Positions 15,270 through 23,422 of a DNA stretch of 23,422 bases are shown here, piece after piece. Where the stretch lies: positions 1 through 23,422 of IMG/VR virus record IMGVR_UViG_3300050821_000709; one strand, given 5' to 3'. Position 1 is the first letter of the stretch; every line of letters starts with the position of its first letter. The notes under the pieces were generated by a model. That model did no database searches, was not told the DNA's origin, and saw nothing but the letters and a program-made list of their open reading frames with translations. The stretch comes from a virus. Both the position numbers and the translations under genes were made by a program.

Positions 15270-15277
15270 AAAAGGAG
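15270..15277 (+). promoter_or_regulatory. Ribosome binding site that favours the GTG start at 15285
   Basis: AAAAGGAG lies 7 bases before GTG 15285. The alternative ATG at 15267 lies upstream of this site and overlaps the previous stop codon, so the Shine-Dalgarno position argues for the GTG start. Confidence 0.7.
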
Positions 15278-15284
15278 ACTTAAA

Positions 15285-15752
15285 GTGACAGAAGAAATAG
15301 AAGAGAAGGCAGCCCCAGCCAAGCGTAAGCGTCGTTCACAGACCCAGATCGAAGCCGAGATGCGAGCACGCATCATGGCGGAGGTTATGGCCGAGATGCT
15401 GTCTACAACCCCGGAAGGGTACGCCAAGGCCGCCGAGACGGCGATCGCCATGGCCGAGCCAGGCATCGTCGACCAGGTGCGCGCTGCGCCAAACATGCCG
15501 GAAGGCAGGATCTGGATCGTCCTTCAGGAGAGTCCTCACATCCAGCGCGGCCAAGGTCAGTTCTTCGGCATCAACGGTGCCGGGTTCCTGCTCAAGCCGG
15601 GCAAGAAGGCCTACGTGCCGAAGGGCATCGTCGACATCCTTGAGAACGCCATCGAGGAGATCCCGGACGTTGATCCGGACACTCTGCAGGTTGTCGGTTG
15701 GCGTCAGCGCCTCCGGTTCCCCTACTCGATCGTGGCGGCTCCGACCGCCTAA
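15285..15752 (+). CDS. Conserved small virion-type protein of unknown function (155 aa)
   Basis: The start is set at GTG 15285 by the AAAAGGAG site; an ATG at 15267 would add six residues. The N-terminal 60 residues are Glu/Lys/Arg/Ala-rich and helical ('QTQIEAEMRARIMAEVMAEML'). The C-terminal half is compact: 'RIWIVLQESPHIQRGQGQFFGINGAGFLLKPGKKAYVPKGIVDILENAIE', then 'VDPDTLQVVGWRQRLRFPYSIV'. A domain of the type 'I.L.es..i...G..f.vNG.gyll..G..v.VP..iv.vL.nA' recurs between capsid and adaptor genes of podoviruses. I know it as conserved but not as functionally defined. The position suggests a head or head-completion component. Confidence 0.7.
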   Translation: MTEEIEEKAAPAKRKRRSQTQIEAEMRARIMAEVMAEMLSTTPEGYAKAAETAIAMAEPGIVDQVRAAPNMPEGRIWIVLQESPHIQRGQGQFFGINGAGFLLKPGKKAYVPKGIVDILENAIEEIPDVDPDTLQVVGWRQRLRFPYSIVAAPTA

Positions 15753-15764
15753 CTGGAGCACGTC

Positions 15765-16595
15765 ATGGCCGGCTGGAAATTAGGTGCCTTGCTCAAGGAG
15801 TTGAGGAAGGGCCGGCTCCACGACGTATCCGACCAGGTATCCGGGGCAAACTCCGACTACCTATGGGATGACGATCAGCTCTGCCGCTACATCAACGAGG
15901 CATGCCGCCGGTTCGCGCGGCAGTCGCTCTGTCTGCGCGACTATACGTCGCCGATCACCCAGATCACCACCGTCGACTCCCAGGAGTTCTATCCGCTCGA
16001 TCCTAGCATCGTGGCGGTAATCTCAGTGCGTCAGACGGGCGGCACCTCAGTGCTACAGCCGACGGTAACTAACCCGCCCGACTTTCAGGATCTGGTGCGC
16101 GCCGGCCACGACGGGTTCGACACCTATCATACGCCTGACCTGATGTTTTCTGACGTCAACCAGCTCGAGAACTTGCCCCCTGGCAAGCCGCTCGCGTGGG
16201 CGACAGACGAAGGCGTTGTCGCAGACGTCAACGGCAGCTTCGGGGCGATGAGCCTGCGGTTGTTTCCGCTATGCGCAGCACCGTTCGACGGCAACGTGTG
16301 TCAGTTGCGCGTATGTCGCGAGCCCATCAACGATTTGACTATCAAGAACCTCAGTGCTTACCCTGAGATCCCGGCCGCCAACCACCTAGACATCCTTGAT
16401 CACGCAGCGTATCTTGCGCTCTCGAACGTTGACACTGACGTCGCAGGGGCCAACGCAGTGGAGCGTGCGGAGAACTTCGAGAAGAAGTTCGAAGCTAACT
16501 GCGTGAAAGCCCGGCGCGACGCGATGCGGAAGTTCTTCACTCCACTTCAATGGGGGTTTGGTCAAAATGGCTGGACTTGGGAGCCGAACGCCTAA
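15765..16595 (+). CDS. Head-tail adaptor protein
   Basis: This 276-residue protein starts at ATG 15765 after TGGAG. The N-terminal region has the helix pair typical of podoviral connector adaptors: 'LLKELRKGRLHDVSDQ', then 'YLWDDDQLCRYINEACRRFARQSLCLRD'. A strand-rich middle follows ('ITTVDSQEFYPLDPSIVAVISVRQTGG', 'MSLRLFPLCAAPFDGNVCQLRVCREP'), then a long C-terminal helical part ('ILDHAAYLALSNVDTDVAGANAVERAENFEKKFEANCVKARRDAMRKF'). This matches the general shape of P22 gp4 / SU10-type adaptors that form a ring below the portal and join it to the tail. It sits after the capsid genes, as expected. The exact family cannot be proven without a profile search. Confidence 0.72.
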   Translation: MAGWKLGALLKELRKGRLHDVSDQVSGANSDYLWDDDQLCRYINEACRRFARQSLCLRDYTSPITQITTVDSQEFYPLDPSIVAVISVRQTGGTSVLQPTVTNPPDFQDLVRAGHDGFDTYHTPDLMFSDVNQLENLPPGKPLAWATDEGVVADVNGSFGAMSLRLFPLCAAPFDGNVCQLRVCREPINDLTIKNLSAYPEIPAANHLDILDHAAYLALSNVDTDVAGANAVERAENFEKKFEANCVKARRDAMRKFFTPLQWGFGQNGWTWEPNA

Positions 16596-16607
16596 GGAGA
16601 CTATGTG

Positions 16608-17600
16608 ATGGCCATGCAGCCGGTGATCAAGCCGCAAGAGACCAAGCCGGCACCGCTGCCGGCGTATTCCGTTGCACCCCCGAGCCAGACCCAGACCAGC
16701 TCTCGCGGCATGGTGCCGCCGAAGCACCTCGCCGGTGGCGCGGCCTACGCAGGCGTGCCTAAGGGCATCCCTCATTACGCTGATGGGACGTCAGACGTTT
16801 ACCCGGCAGCAGCCCCAGGGTTTGAGGACTTCTACAAAGCAAACCCCGATCTGGCGGCGAAGGCGGTTCTGAACCAGAGGCTCAACGGCCCAGTGTCGGC
16901 CCCAGGCCAGATCCCGCTGTTTTCGAGGGAACTCCCCGCCAATGGAGCCCCGACTCCGACGTTTAGCGAGATGCAGGCAGCTCATAGAGGCGCATTCGCC
17001 CAAGCTGTATTCGGCGGCATCACCCCTCAAGCACCCGCGGTCACGGCCGGCACGACACCAGGCGGCGCTGTCGCTGCGCCTGCACCGACCCCCGCAGGGC
17101 CTCAGCCCACCGTAGCCCGCGGAGTGAATACCGGCGGTCTTGAACCTGGTGGCGACGGCGTTACTCTTCAAGGTCAGCCATACGCGAGTACTCCTGCGCA
17201 GGTCGCTACCGCGGCGAGCCACACGGGCGTAAGCCCGGTCGCTCTCCAGAACGCTGCCGGAGCTGCCCGGGACGCCATCGGCAATCCGACGGCCCACACC
17301 CCTCAGACGTTTGCCAATGCGACCAGAGGCATGTCGCTGTATCAACTTCAACAGTTGACATCGATGATGCATTACGACCCTGCGCGGGACATATTCAACG
17401 CTGCGCAAAGACAACAGGCGTCGCATGCGGCAGCGGTGAGAGCCGGCGGGATGGTCAACCCGAAGACACAGCAGCCATACTCTCAGCAAGACGCGGAAGC
17501 CTTGGCACTACAACTAGACGCGGAGAGAGAAGCGCAGGCGGCGGTCAAGGGCGGTTACTCGACCGTGCAGAAATACTACCCGTCTACCGAAAACCAGTAA
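16608..17600 (+). CDS. Pro/Ala/Gln-rich probable virion protein (330 aa)
   Basis: AAGGAG at 16594-16599 is followed 8 bases later by ATG 16608; a GTG directly before it (16605) could also be used. The first 60 and the middle (about residues 120-185) are rich in Pro, Ala, Thr and Gly and probably disordered. The C-terminal third is helical and Gln/Ala-rich ('MSLYQLQQLTSMMHYDPARDIFNAAQRQQASHAAAVRAGG', 'DAEALALQLDAEREAQAAVKGG'). No catalytic motif or membrane segment is visible. It lies 3 bases before the giant protein gene. It may be an internal (ejected) virion protein or partner of that giant protein, by analogy with podoviruses that cluster ejection proteins here. Confidence 0.6.
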   Translation: MAMQPVIKPQETKPAPLPAYSVAPPSQTQTSSRGMVPPKHLAGGAAYAGVPKGIPHYADGTSDVYPAAAPGFEDFYKANPDLAAKAVLNQRLNGPVSAPGQIPLFSRELPANGAPTPTFSEMQAAHRGAFAQAVFGGITPQAPAVTAGTTPGGAVAAPAPTPAGPQPTVARGVNTGGLEPGGDGVTLQGQPYASTPAQVATAASHTGVSPVALQNAAGAARDAIGNPTAHTPQTFANATRGMSLYQLQQLTSMMHYDPARDIFNAAQRQQASHAAAVRAGGMVNPKTQQPYSQQDAEALALQLDAEREAQAAVKGGYSTVQKYYPSTENQ

Positions 17601-17603
17601 GCG

Positions 17604-20600
17604 ATGTCGATCTACGACGACATCAACGCACAAGCAAATCCGCCCCGGCCGTCAGCCCCGACTGGACCTGCGCCCGGGAGAGGCATGCCTGCGCCTACGC
17701 CCCGCGGCGACAACGGTCTCATGGGCTATGTCGAGGCTCCTGTCGCCGGCGCGCTCGGTACGGCCGCAAACGTCGTTCAGGCGGGCCAGGCCGGCGCGAA
17801 GGCTCTCGGTCTCGATAACGCCGCTGATACCGCTCGCGGCTGGGCTGACTATCTGCGCCAAGCCGGCGCAGGCTTCCAGAGCCCTGAACTAGAACAGAAC
17901 GCCCAGCAGCACCCGTGGAGCCCGTCCAACATCGGCTATCAGGTGCTGAAGGGTGCGCCAGGCATGGCCGCCACTCTCGGCGGTGCTCTCGTCGCACCTG
18001 AAGCAGTTGGCCCTGCGCTGGGCGCGGGTCTCGCCGCACTCCCCCAGATGATCGGCGGTAACGTCGAGACCTCAGAGGCTTCGAACGGCCCCCTCACTCA
18101 AGGGCAGGCCGCCAAGGCGATCGCGCTGGGCGTCCCCGAGGCTGCGCTGGGCGCGTGGACTGGCGGCCGGGCGGCTCAGACCTTAGCGGGCGGCATTGTC
18201 GCCAAGAGCGCCGCGCGCGCCGCGGCCAGCCAAGCGTTTGTCGGTGGTGTCGCAGGCGCTGGCCAAGACGTCATTGCTCAGCAGATGGGCGACCCCAACC
18301 GGCCGATCGCCGACCGCATGAACGAGATGATCGCCTCGGCGTTGACTGGCGCGCTGATGGGCGGCGGCCTCCATGCGCTGGCGAAGGCTCCCCCCGAGAG
18401 TGTCACCAACGAGCAGCTGCTCGACGCGACGAAGACCGCTGATCCGAACGCGCCCGCTGAACCCCAGAAACTCCTTCCTCCGCCCGCCATCCAGGCCGGA
18501 CCTCCGCTCGACACGATAGCTCCAGCGGACCTGATCGCGCGTGCGCGCGCAGGCGACAAGGATGCGGCGCAGGAGATGATGCGCCGTGCCGGGCCGTCAG
18601 CGCCCGCGCCAGAGGTACCTGCGCCTGAGACCGAACCGCTCGTTCCTCAACCAGATCTTGAGCAGGTCGGGCTGGGCAATGAGCCAGCCCCAGAACAGAT
18701 TCGCCCCCTGGACGAGGCCGCGACTCCGCCGACTGCGGAAGATTTTGAAGCCCAAGGCCCAGCACCCGCAGTCCCGCTCTCGAAGCAGGATATCGGGTCC
18801 AGGCTGTTCAACCAGATGGACCACACCAACGCGGACACGCAGCGCGAGTCATTTCTCGACGCGCTGCCTGACGCTGCCCAGACCGGCGACCAGCCGTTGA
18901 AGGGCGCGCAGTTGCGCGCCGCTAAGGCGCTCGACATCCCCGTGGACGAGAAGACCGGCAAGATTATCCCAGAGACCGCCGAGAACGCGGTCCCACGAGA
19001 TGCCTTCACCACCAAGACGGAGAAGGCCAACTGGGACCAGGCGCAAGATCTGCGCGCGCAGGTGGCTGACGCTCCGGCGATGACCGAAGCGCTCGATAAG
19101 GTTCAGACGACCCCTGGAGACAAGGACGCTCCCGCGCTCTTGCAAGCCGTTGAGGATCACGTCGCCAGTAAAGACACCGCTCCGCTACAAGCAGAGCCCA
19201 AGGGTGTGTTCGAAGGATCAGGAGCGTGGCATGTAGCACTGCCTGATGGGAACACCGCCCGGATCAGGGGGGTGCGCAACGGTACGGATTTCAGGGCGGA
19301 TATGGTCGACGTGGTAGACGGGGATGGTAATACCCTGCCACCAAATAGTGTTGGCCAGAAGACCGTCAAGCAGATTATGGGGGCATTCCTTCAAGCAAAC
19401 CCGGGGGTGAAGACGATCTCCGGGGCTCGGATAAGCGGGGCAAGAGCGGCAGCTGGGGTGGCGAACACGTCCCCAGAAGCCAAGGTAAATGTACTACCTC
19501 CCGAACCTGTCACGGGCCCGTCGGAAGAGGCTGTCGCCCAGACGCCGCCTGTGGCGACCAAGCCCGTTACGGACGCGATCGCCGCGGCGCAGCAGTCGAT
19601 CAAGGCGCTTCAGACACGCGTCACAGGTAAGCCAGACTTGGCTGGAGTCGACCAGGGCTACCAGAAGGGTCTGGCGCTCCAGAGCGCCAAGCTGGCCCAG
19701 ATCTCGGATTTGATTAAGGACGGTGGCCCACAGGCTCGCGCCACGCTCGCCTCAGTCGGCACGAAACCGTTCGCCTTGCAAGAGGTGTTCGATAGCTACG
19801 GAGGCAACTTCCCGCCTGTTGCACAGGCGTTGATGAAGAGCCATCTCGGCAAAGAGCAAGCCGTCTTGAACGAACTTGGGAAGGCCTACCCGCCGGGCGA
19901 CCTGTTCGGCCCGCGCGCCGCCCCGACTCCGCCGACACAGCAGGGCGTCGACCTCGAGCACATCGCTAACAGCGGCGGTACGCTCAAGGACCATCTCGCC
20001 TACCTGCAGACCAATGGCGAGAACGGCGCGATCAAGACGGTGGCACGTCTGCTGTCGGCAAACGGCGTGGACGCCCCGGTGCGTATATCTGGTGAGGGGC
20101 TGCGCGATGAGGCGGCGGCGCAATACGATCGCGGGAATAACTTGGTCAGTTTCCGCCCCGGCGAGACGAATGGTCAGATAGTGCTGCACGAGGCGATGCA
20201 CGTCGCCACTGCCAACGCTATCGACGCCGGAGGCCCGGCTGCAAGAGACATGCAGCAACTCTACGAGACGGTGAAGGCACGATCGCCAGGTAATGATGCC
20301 TACGGTCTCAAGAGTGCTCATGAATTTGTCGCAGAGGCCTTCACCAACCCAGAGTTCAACCAGTTCCTCGACAGCCACCCGGTCGACTCCACAGTGGAGC
20401 AGCCGAAGACGATGTGGCAGGCGTTCAAGGATACTGTCGCCAAACTTCTGGGCGCGCGTGGGGGCACGCGCACGATGCTAAACCAAGTCATCGAGACCAG
20501 TAACCGGCTGATGGACGAGAACCGCAGCGCACCCGCGACAGACGCCAGCCCGCTCTACGCCGCCAGTGATCGGGTCAAGCAAGCGCAAGAGTTTAAAGGT

Positions 20601-23422
20601 TCACTCGTGAACCATCTCTTGGGGACGGTTTCTTCAGCCAAGGGCGCTCTGCAGCACATGCTCCTGGGCACGGACGGCAACGTCGATATCGGGACTGTAG
20701 TTCTACCGCGCCTCGGTATCGAAAGTGGAAAACGCTTTATCTCGACGTTGAAGGACAAAGAGAACATCCCGAATGCTATGGATGCGGCGAATGTCAAGGC
20801 ACAGGGCGCGTACAATGCTCTTAACGCTAAAGACAAGGCGAATATCGACAAGGCGATATACCTGACTAACCGCGGGATGTACCCGGATCGTGCGTGGAAA
20901 GATCAGCCTACAGAGATGCAGAAAGCAGCGAAAACTAATCCGGCCATCAAGCAGGCTTGGGTAGACGGCTCGCGCGCGTTCAATGACTCGTCGCCTGCCG
21001 GTCGAGAGGCGTACGCACTTCAAGTTGCGGGTAACCAAACTGATCGACTAGCGAATATCGCTGCGCTCGTGCATGACAGCGTCACGAGAGAGATAGGGGC
21101 GATCCCAGGGTTCGAGAACAAGCCAGGGAAGGTCTTCCAGTTCGACGAGAAGATGCAGAGCGACCCCCGGGAAGCGCAAGCGGCGCTGACGGCTGACCTC
21201 AATATCCGCGGACAGAGCATTGATAAGGCGCTCGCGGCAGGCACTCTGACGCCCGAGCAGGCTAAGGTGCTGGAGAACGCGCGCGGGCTTATTAACCAGG
21301 TGGTCGCGGCCAATGATGCGGTCCCGAACTTCCACATGAGCCACGGCCAAGGCGACTATTTCGTGGCCGCTAGGCTTGCTCCAGTACTAGACCGTATAGG
21401 GATGTCTACTGACAAACCTAAACCAGAAGCGATAGCAGGGCTTCAGAAGATCCTCGAGGCGCACGGGTTCAAGGATCGGCATCTGGATGTTCTGAACGAT
21501 AACCCTGCGGTGTTCGCCCGTGTCGAGAACCCAGGGATAGCCACGAAACTGAGGGCTGCGTTCCAAGAAGCTATGGCCGCAGGACACCTCGACAGCGATC
21601 ACAGCATCGCTTCTGGCTTGGCGGAGGAAGGCGGCCTCGAAGGTTTGATGCCTACGCAGATGAAGGATTACCTGAAGTCGCTGGAAGCCAACAGACCTGA
21701 CACAACGGGGCTCGATAAGGCGCAAGCGGACTCCATGAACGACGCTTGGAACCAGCACATCAAAGAGACCCGTCGGGGGCTTATGGACCTGATGCCGAGC
21801 AGCTCGGCGACCAAACTGTTGGCGAAGAAAGAGAACGTACAGCTCGCGACCAAAGACATCGGCGCAGCGTTCCAGTATCGCGCCGCGGCCGGCTCGCGCC
21901 GCTTCGGCAATCTGAGCACGTCGAGCGACTATTCTGCGGCGATATCAGCCATGCGGGATGAGCTGAAGGCGGTGAAAGAGAACCCGAACATACCGATCGA
22001 GAAGCAAGAGCTGGCGCAGAGATCCCTCCAGCAATTGCTGGTGAACCAGATTGACCGTCCGAGTGGCCCACCGACTGCGCTTATTTCAGGTCTGAAAGGA
22101 CTGAGTTACCGTATGGAGCTGGCGTCGCCGGCTTACGCCGCGCTGCTCCATTCGCAGGTCTACACGCTCGTTCTGCCGAGACTGGGATCTGTGGTGGGCT
22201 ACGTGAAAGGGGCCAAGTATCTCGGGCAGTCCGCTCCGGAGATGTTCCAGGCGCTCCGGGGGATGATGCTCGACGAGCACTGGACCACTGGCGGCATTCG
22301 CCCGGACAACATGACGAAGGCTGGGCTGTCTCAAGAGAAGGCTAACCTTCTGGCGGAGGCCGACAACCGGGGGCTGATCAGCGGCAGTTCGTTCACCAAG
22401 CAGATGGCCCCCAACGAAGAGGGATCAGGAACGCTCGCCAAGGTCGCCAATATCTCCAGTGCGTTCATCTTGTACTGCGAAATGCACCCCCGCATCCTGG
22501 CGACGCTTGCCGCTGACAGGGCGTGGAAAGAGATGCCCGTCGAACGGCAGGGCCAGTTCAAGGGCGACAAGTGGAATTTCATCGAGCAGATGGTCAACAA
22601 GAGTTCGCTCGATTTCAGCGCGTCTAACAATGCGCGGATTCAATCTCGGGCCGGCCCGCTCGGCGAGACCGCGCCGCTGTTCACGCAGTTCACCAAATTC
22701 CGCTCAATGATGACGACGCAGCTCTACCGCGATTTCGAGGCTGGGTTCTCACGCAAAGACGCCACCCAGGCAGAGCGCTCGCAGGCTCGATCATTTCTCG
22801 CGGGCCACCTTGCAGCCACGACGATGCTTGCAGGCTCGTTGGGGATGCCCATGGTAGGCGTGCTGGCGTCAGTAGCAGACAAGCTGGCGGACTGGGCCAC
22901 AGGCGATCCTACGCACGACTTCATCGCCTCCTACCGGGGATGGCTGACCCACATGTACGGCGCGACCGCCGGGGAGGCGATCGCCAGAGGATTGCCCAGG
23001 CTGGTCGGGGCTGACTTCCAGAAGGCTAGTGAAGCCTCGCTGGTGCCTTGGGTCAGCGATGCGTTGATGATCGGGACCGAGAAGCGCAAGCTGGAAGACG
23101 CCGAGAAGGACTGGCTGAAGAAGGTCGCCGGCCCGGCGATCGGCCTGCCGGTGGACTGGGCCCTCGGCCTCCGCGATATCGCCAACGGCGACTACCTCCG
23201 CGGCATGCAGAAGATGGTCCCCGAGGGGCTGCACGGGGCTGTGGAAGCGACTGAGGCCGTGAAGTATGGCTACCGCGACAAGAATGGCATGATGGAGAGG
23301 ATCGGCGGACACCAGTTGACCCCGACCGCCCAGGACATCGCCATGCTCGCGCTAGGCATAGATCCAGCGAAGAACGCTGAGTACGACGAGCAGCAGCGCG
23401 TCGCCAGCGGGCTAGATACCCG
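17604..23422 (+). CDS. Giant polyvalent, probably ejected virion protein with HExxH metallopeptidase-like motif (partial)
   Basis: One frame stays open from ATG 17604 to the right edge (1939 codons, no stop), so the C-terminus is missing. Residues 1-40 are Pro/Gly-rich. About 112-155, 170-228 and 239-261 are Gly/Ala-rich, weakly amphipathic segments that could insert into membranes. Residues about 290-390 are Pro/Glu-rich linker. About 533-615 is a compact alpha/beta module ('GAWHVALPDGNTARIRGV', 'ADMVDVVD', 'VKTISGARISGAR'). H862-E-A-M-H866 is an HExxH zinc site, with E907 and E911 in 'AHEFVAEAF' as possible third ligands. The remaining 1000 residues are mostly helical, with a hydrophobic segment near 1733-1755. 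This mosaic resembles large polyvalent phage proteins that travel in the virion and act in the newly infected cell. Peptidase activity and ejection are inferred; a tail or tape-measure-like role is the alternative. Confidence 0.75.
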   Translation, partial: MSIYDDINAQANPPRPSAPTGPAPGRGMPAPTPRGDNGLMGYVEAPVAGALGTAANVVQAGQAGAKALGLDNAADTARGWADYLRQAGAGFQSPELEQNAQQHPWSPSNIGYQVLKGAPGMAATLGGALVAPEAVGPALGAGLAALPQMIGGNVETSEASNGPLTQGQAAKAIALGVPEAALGAWTGGRAAQTLAGGIVAKSAARAAASQAFVGGVAGAGQDVIAQQMGDPNRPIADRMNEMIASALTGALMGGGLHALAKAPPESVTNEQLLDATKTADPNAPAEPQKLLPPPAIQAGPPLDTIAPADLIARARAGDKDAAQEMMRRAGPSAPAPEVPAPETEPLVPQPDLEQVGLGNEPAPEQIRPLDEAATPPTAEDFEAQGPAPAVPLSKQDIGSRLFNQMDHTNADTQRESFLDALPDAAQTGDQPLKGAQLRAAKALDIPVDEKTGKIIPETAENAVPRDAFTTKTEKANWDQAQDLRAQVADAPAMTEALDKVQTTPGDKDAPALLQAVEDHVASKDTAPLQAEPKGVFEGSGAWHVALPDGNTARIRGVRNGTDFRADMVDVVDGDGNTLPPNSVGQKTVKQIMGAFLQANPGVKTISGARISGARAAAGVANTSPEAKVNVLPPEPVTGPSEEAVAQTPPVATKPVTDAIAAAQQSIKALQTRVTGKPDLAGVDQGYQKGLALQSAKLAQISDLIKDGGPQARATLASVGTKPFALQEVFDSYGGNFPPVAQALMKSHLGKEQAVLNELGKAYPPGDLFGPRAAPTPPTQQGVDLEHIANSGGTLKDHLAYLQTNGENGAIKTVARLLSANGVDAPVRISGEGLRDEAAAQYDRGNNLVSFRPGETNGQIVLHEAMHVATANAIDAGGPAARDMQQLYETVKARSPGNDAYGLKSAHEFVAEAFTNPEFNQFLDSHPVDSTVEQPKTMWQAFKDTVAKLLGARGGTRTMLNQVIETSNRLMDENRSAPATDASPLYAASDRVKQAQEFKGSLVNHLLGTVSSAKGALQHMLLGTDGNVDIGTVVLPRLGIESGKRFISTLKDKENIPNAMDAANVKAQGAYNALNAKDKANIDKAIYLTNRGMYPDRAWKDQPTEMQKAAKTNPAIKQAWVDGSRAFNDSSPAGREAYALQVAGNQTDRLANIAALVHDSVTREIGAIPGFENKPGKVFQFDEKMQSDPREAQAALTADLNIRGQSIDKALAAGTLTPEQAKVLENARGLINQVVAANDAVPNFHMSHGQGDYFVAARLAPVLDRIGMSTDKPKPEAIAGLQKILEAHGFKDRHLDVLNDNPAVFARVENPGIATKLRAAFQEAMAAGHLDSDHSIASGLAEEGGLEGLMPTQMKDYLKSLEANRPDTTGLDKAQADSMNDAWNQHIKETRRGLMDLMPSSSATKLLAKKENVQLATKDIGAAFQYRAAAGSRRFGNLSTSSDYSAAISAMRDELKAVKENPNIPIEKQELAQRSLQQLLVNQIDRPSGPPTALISGLKGLSYRMELASPAYAALLHSQVYTLVLPRLGSVVGYVKGAKYLGQSAPEMFQALRGMMLDEHWTTGGIRPDNMTKAGLSQEKANLLAEADNRGLISGSSFTKQMAPNEEGSGTLAKVANISSAFILYCEMHPRILATLAADRAWKEMPVERQGQFKGDKWNFIEQMVNKSSLDFSASNNARIQSRAGPLGETAPLFTQFTKFRSMMTTQLYRDFEAGFSRKDATQAERSQARSFLAGHLAATTMLAGSLGMPMVGVLASVADKLADWATGDPTHDFIASYRGWLTHMYGATAGEAIARGLPRLVGADFQKASEASLVPWVSDALMIGTEKRKLEDAEKDWLKKVAGPAIGLPVDWALGLRDIANGDYLRGMQKMVPEGLHGAVEATEAVKYGYRDKNGMMERIGGHQLTPTAQDIAMLALGIDPAKNAEYDEQQRVASGLDT

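Noticed and set aside
16791-17489. Antisense ORF (232 codons) opposite the Pro/Ala-rich gene
   Set aside because: The sense gene has a good ribosome binding site and fits tightly between its neighbours. The antisense frame is Arg/Cys/Ser-rich and lacks any motif.

Overview
The window is a stretch of a tailed-phage (podovirus-type) genome or prophage. All supported genes lie on the + strand, are tightly packed and mostly separated by 0-60 bases, with several 1-8 base stop/start overlaps. Base composition is GC-rich (by eye roughly 60%), and codon third positions are mainly G/C. The phage identity rests on an ordered head module: large terminase, portal, scaffold-like protein, an N4-gp56-type major capsid protein and a head-tail adaptor. 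A proteobacterial host (perhaps alphaproteobacterial) is plausible from composition and the Sec signal peptides, but this is inference.

Region 1 (1-7522) is the unusual part. After the tail of an unknown gene come three consecutive genes whose products start with Sec-type signal sequences. They are a right-handed beta-helix protein (114-1598), a 1604-residue protein built as TIM-barrel glycosidase-like domain / beta-rich linker / second copy of the same glycosidase-like domain (1628-6442), and a trypsin-like serine protease with a complete His-Asp-Ser triad (6506-7522). The second and third genes share an almost identical leader and start region. Virion proteins are normally assembled in the cytoplasm without signal peptides, so these look like enzymes exported by the infected or lysogenic cell. 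They would form a secreted polysaccharide- and protein-degrading cassette.

Region 2 (7519-8085) holds four very small genes. Two encode single hydrophobic segments and are chained by 4-base and 1-base stop/start overlaps to the protease and to each other. The other two are short soluble proteins that run into the terminase.

Region 3 (8078-16595) is the DNA-packaging and head module: terL, a small basic protein, portal, an out-of-frame gene nested in the portal 3' end, scaffold-like protein, major capsid protein, two small putative head-associated proteins bordered by GC-rich hairpins, a conserved small virion-type protein and an adaptor.

Region 4 (16608-23422) has a Pro/Ala-rich 330-residue protein. 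It is followed by a giant protein (more than 1939 residues, open at the right edge) carrying an HExxH metallopeptidase-like motif, glycine/alanine-rich hydrophobic segments near the N-terminus and another hydrophobic segment near residue 1740. Its position and architecture fit an ejected 'polyvalent' virion protein that enters the host cell with the DNA.

There is no gene-free stretch longer than about 100 bases. I saw no tRNA, rRNA, CRISPR array, insertion sequence, integrase, small terminase, lysozyme or replication gene.
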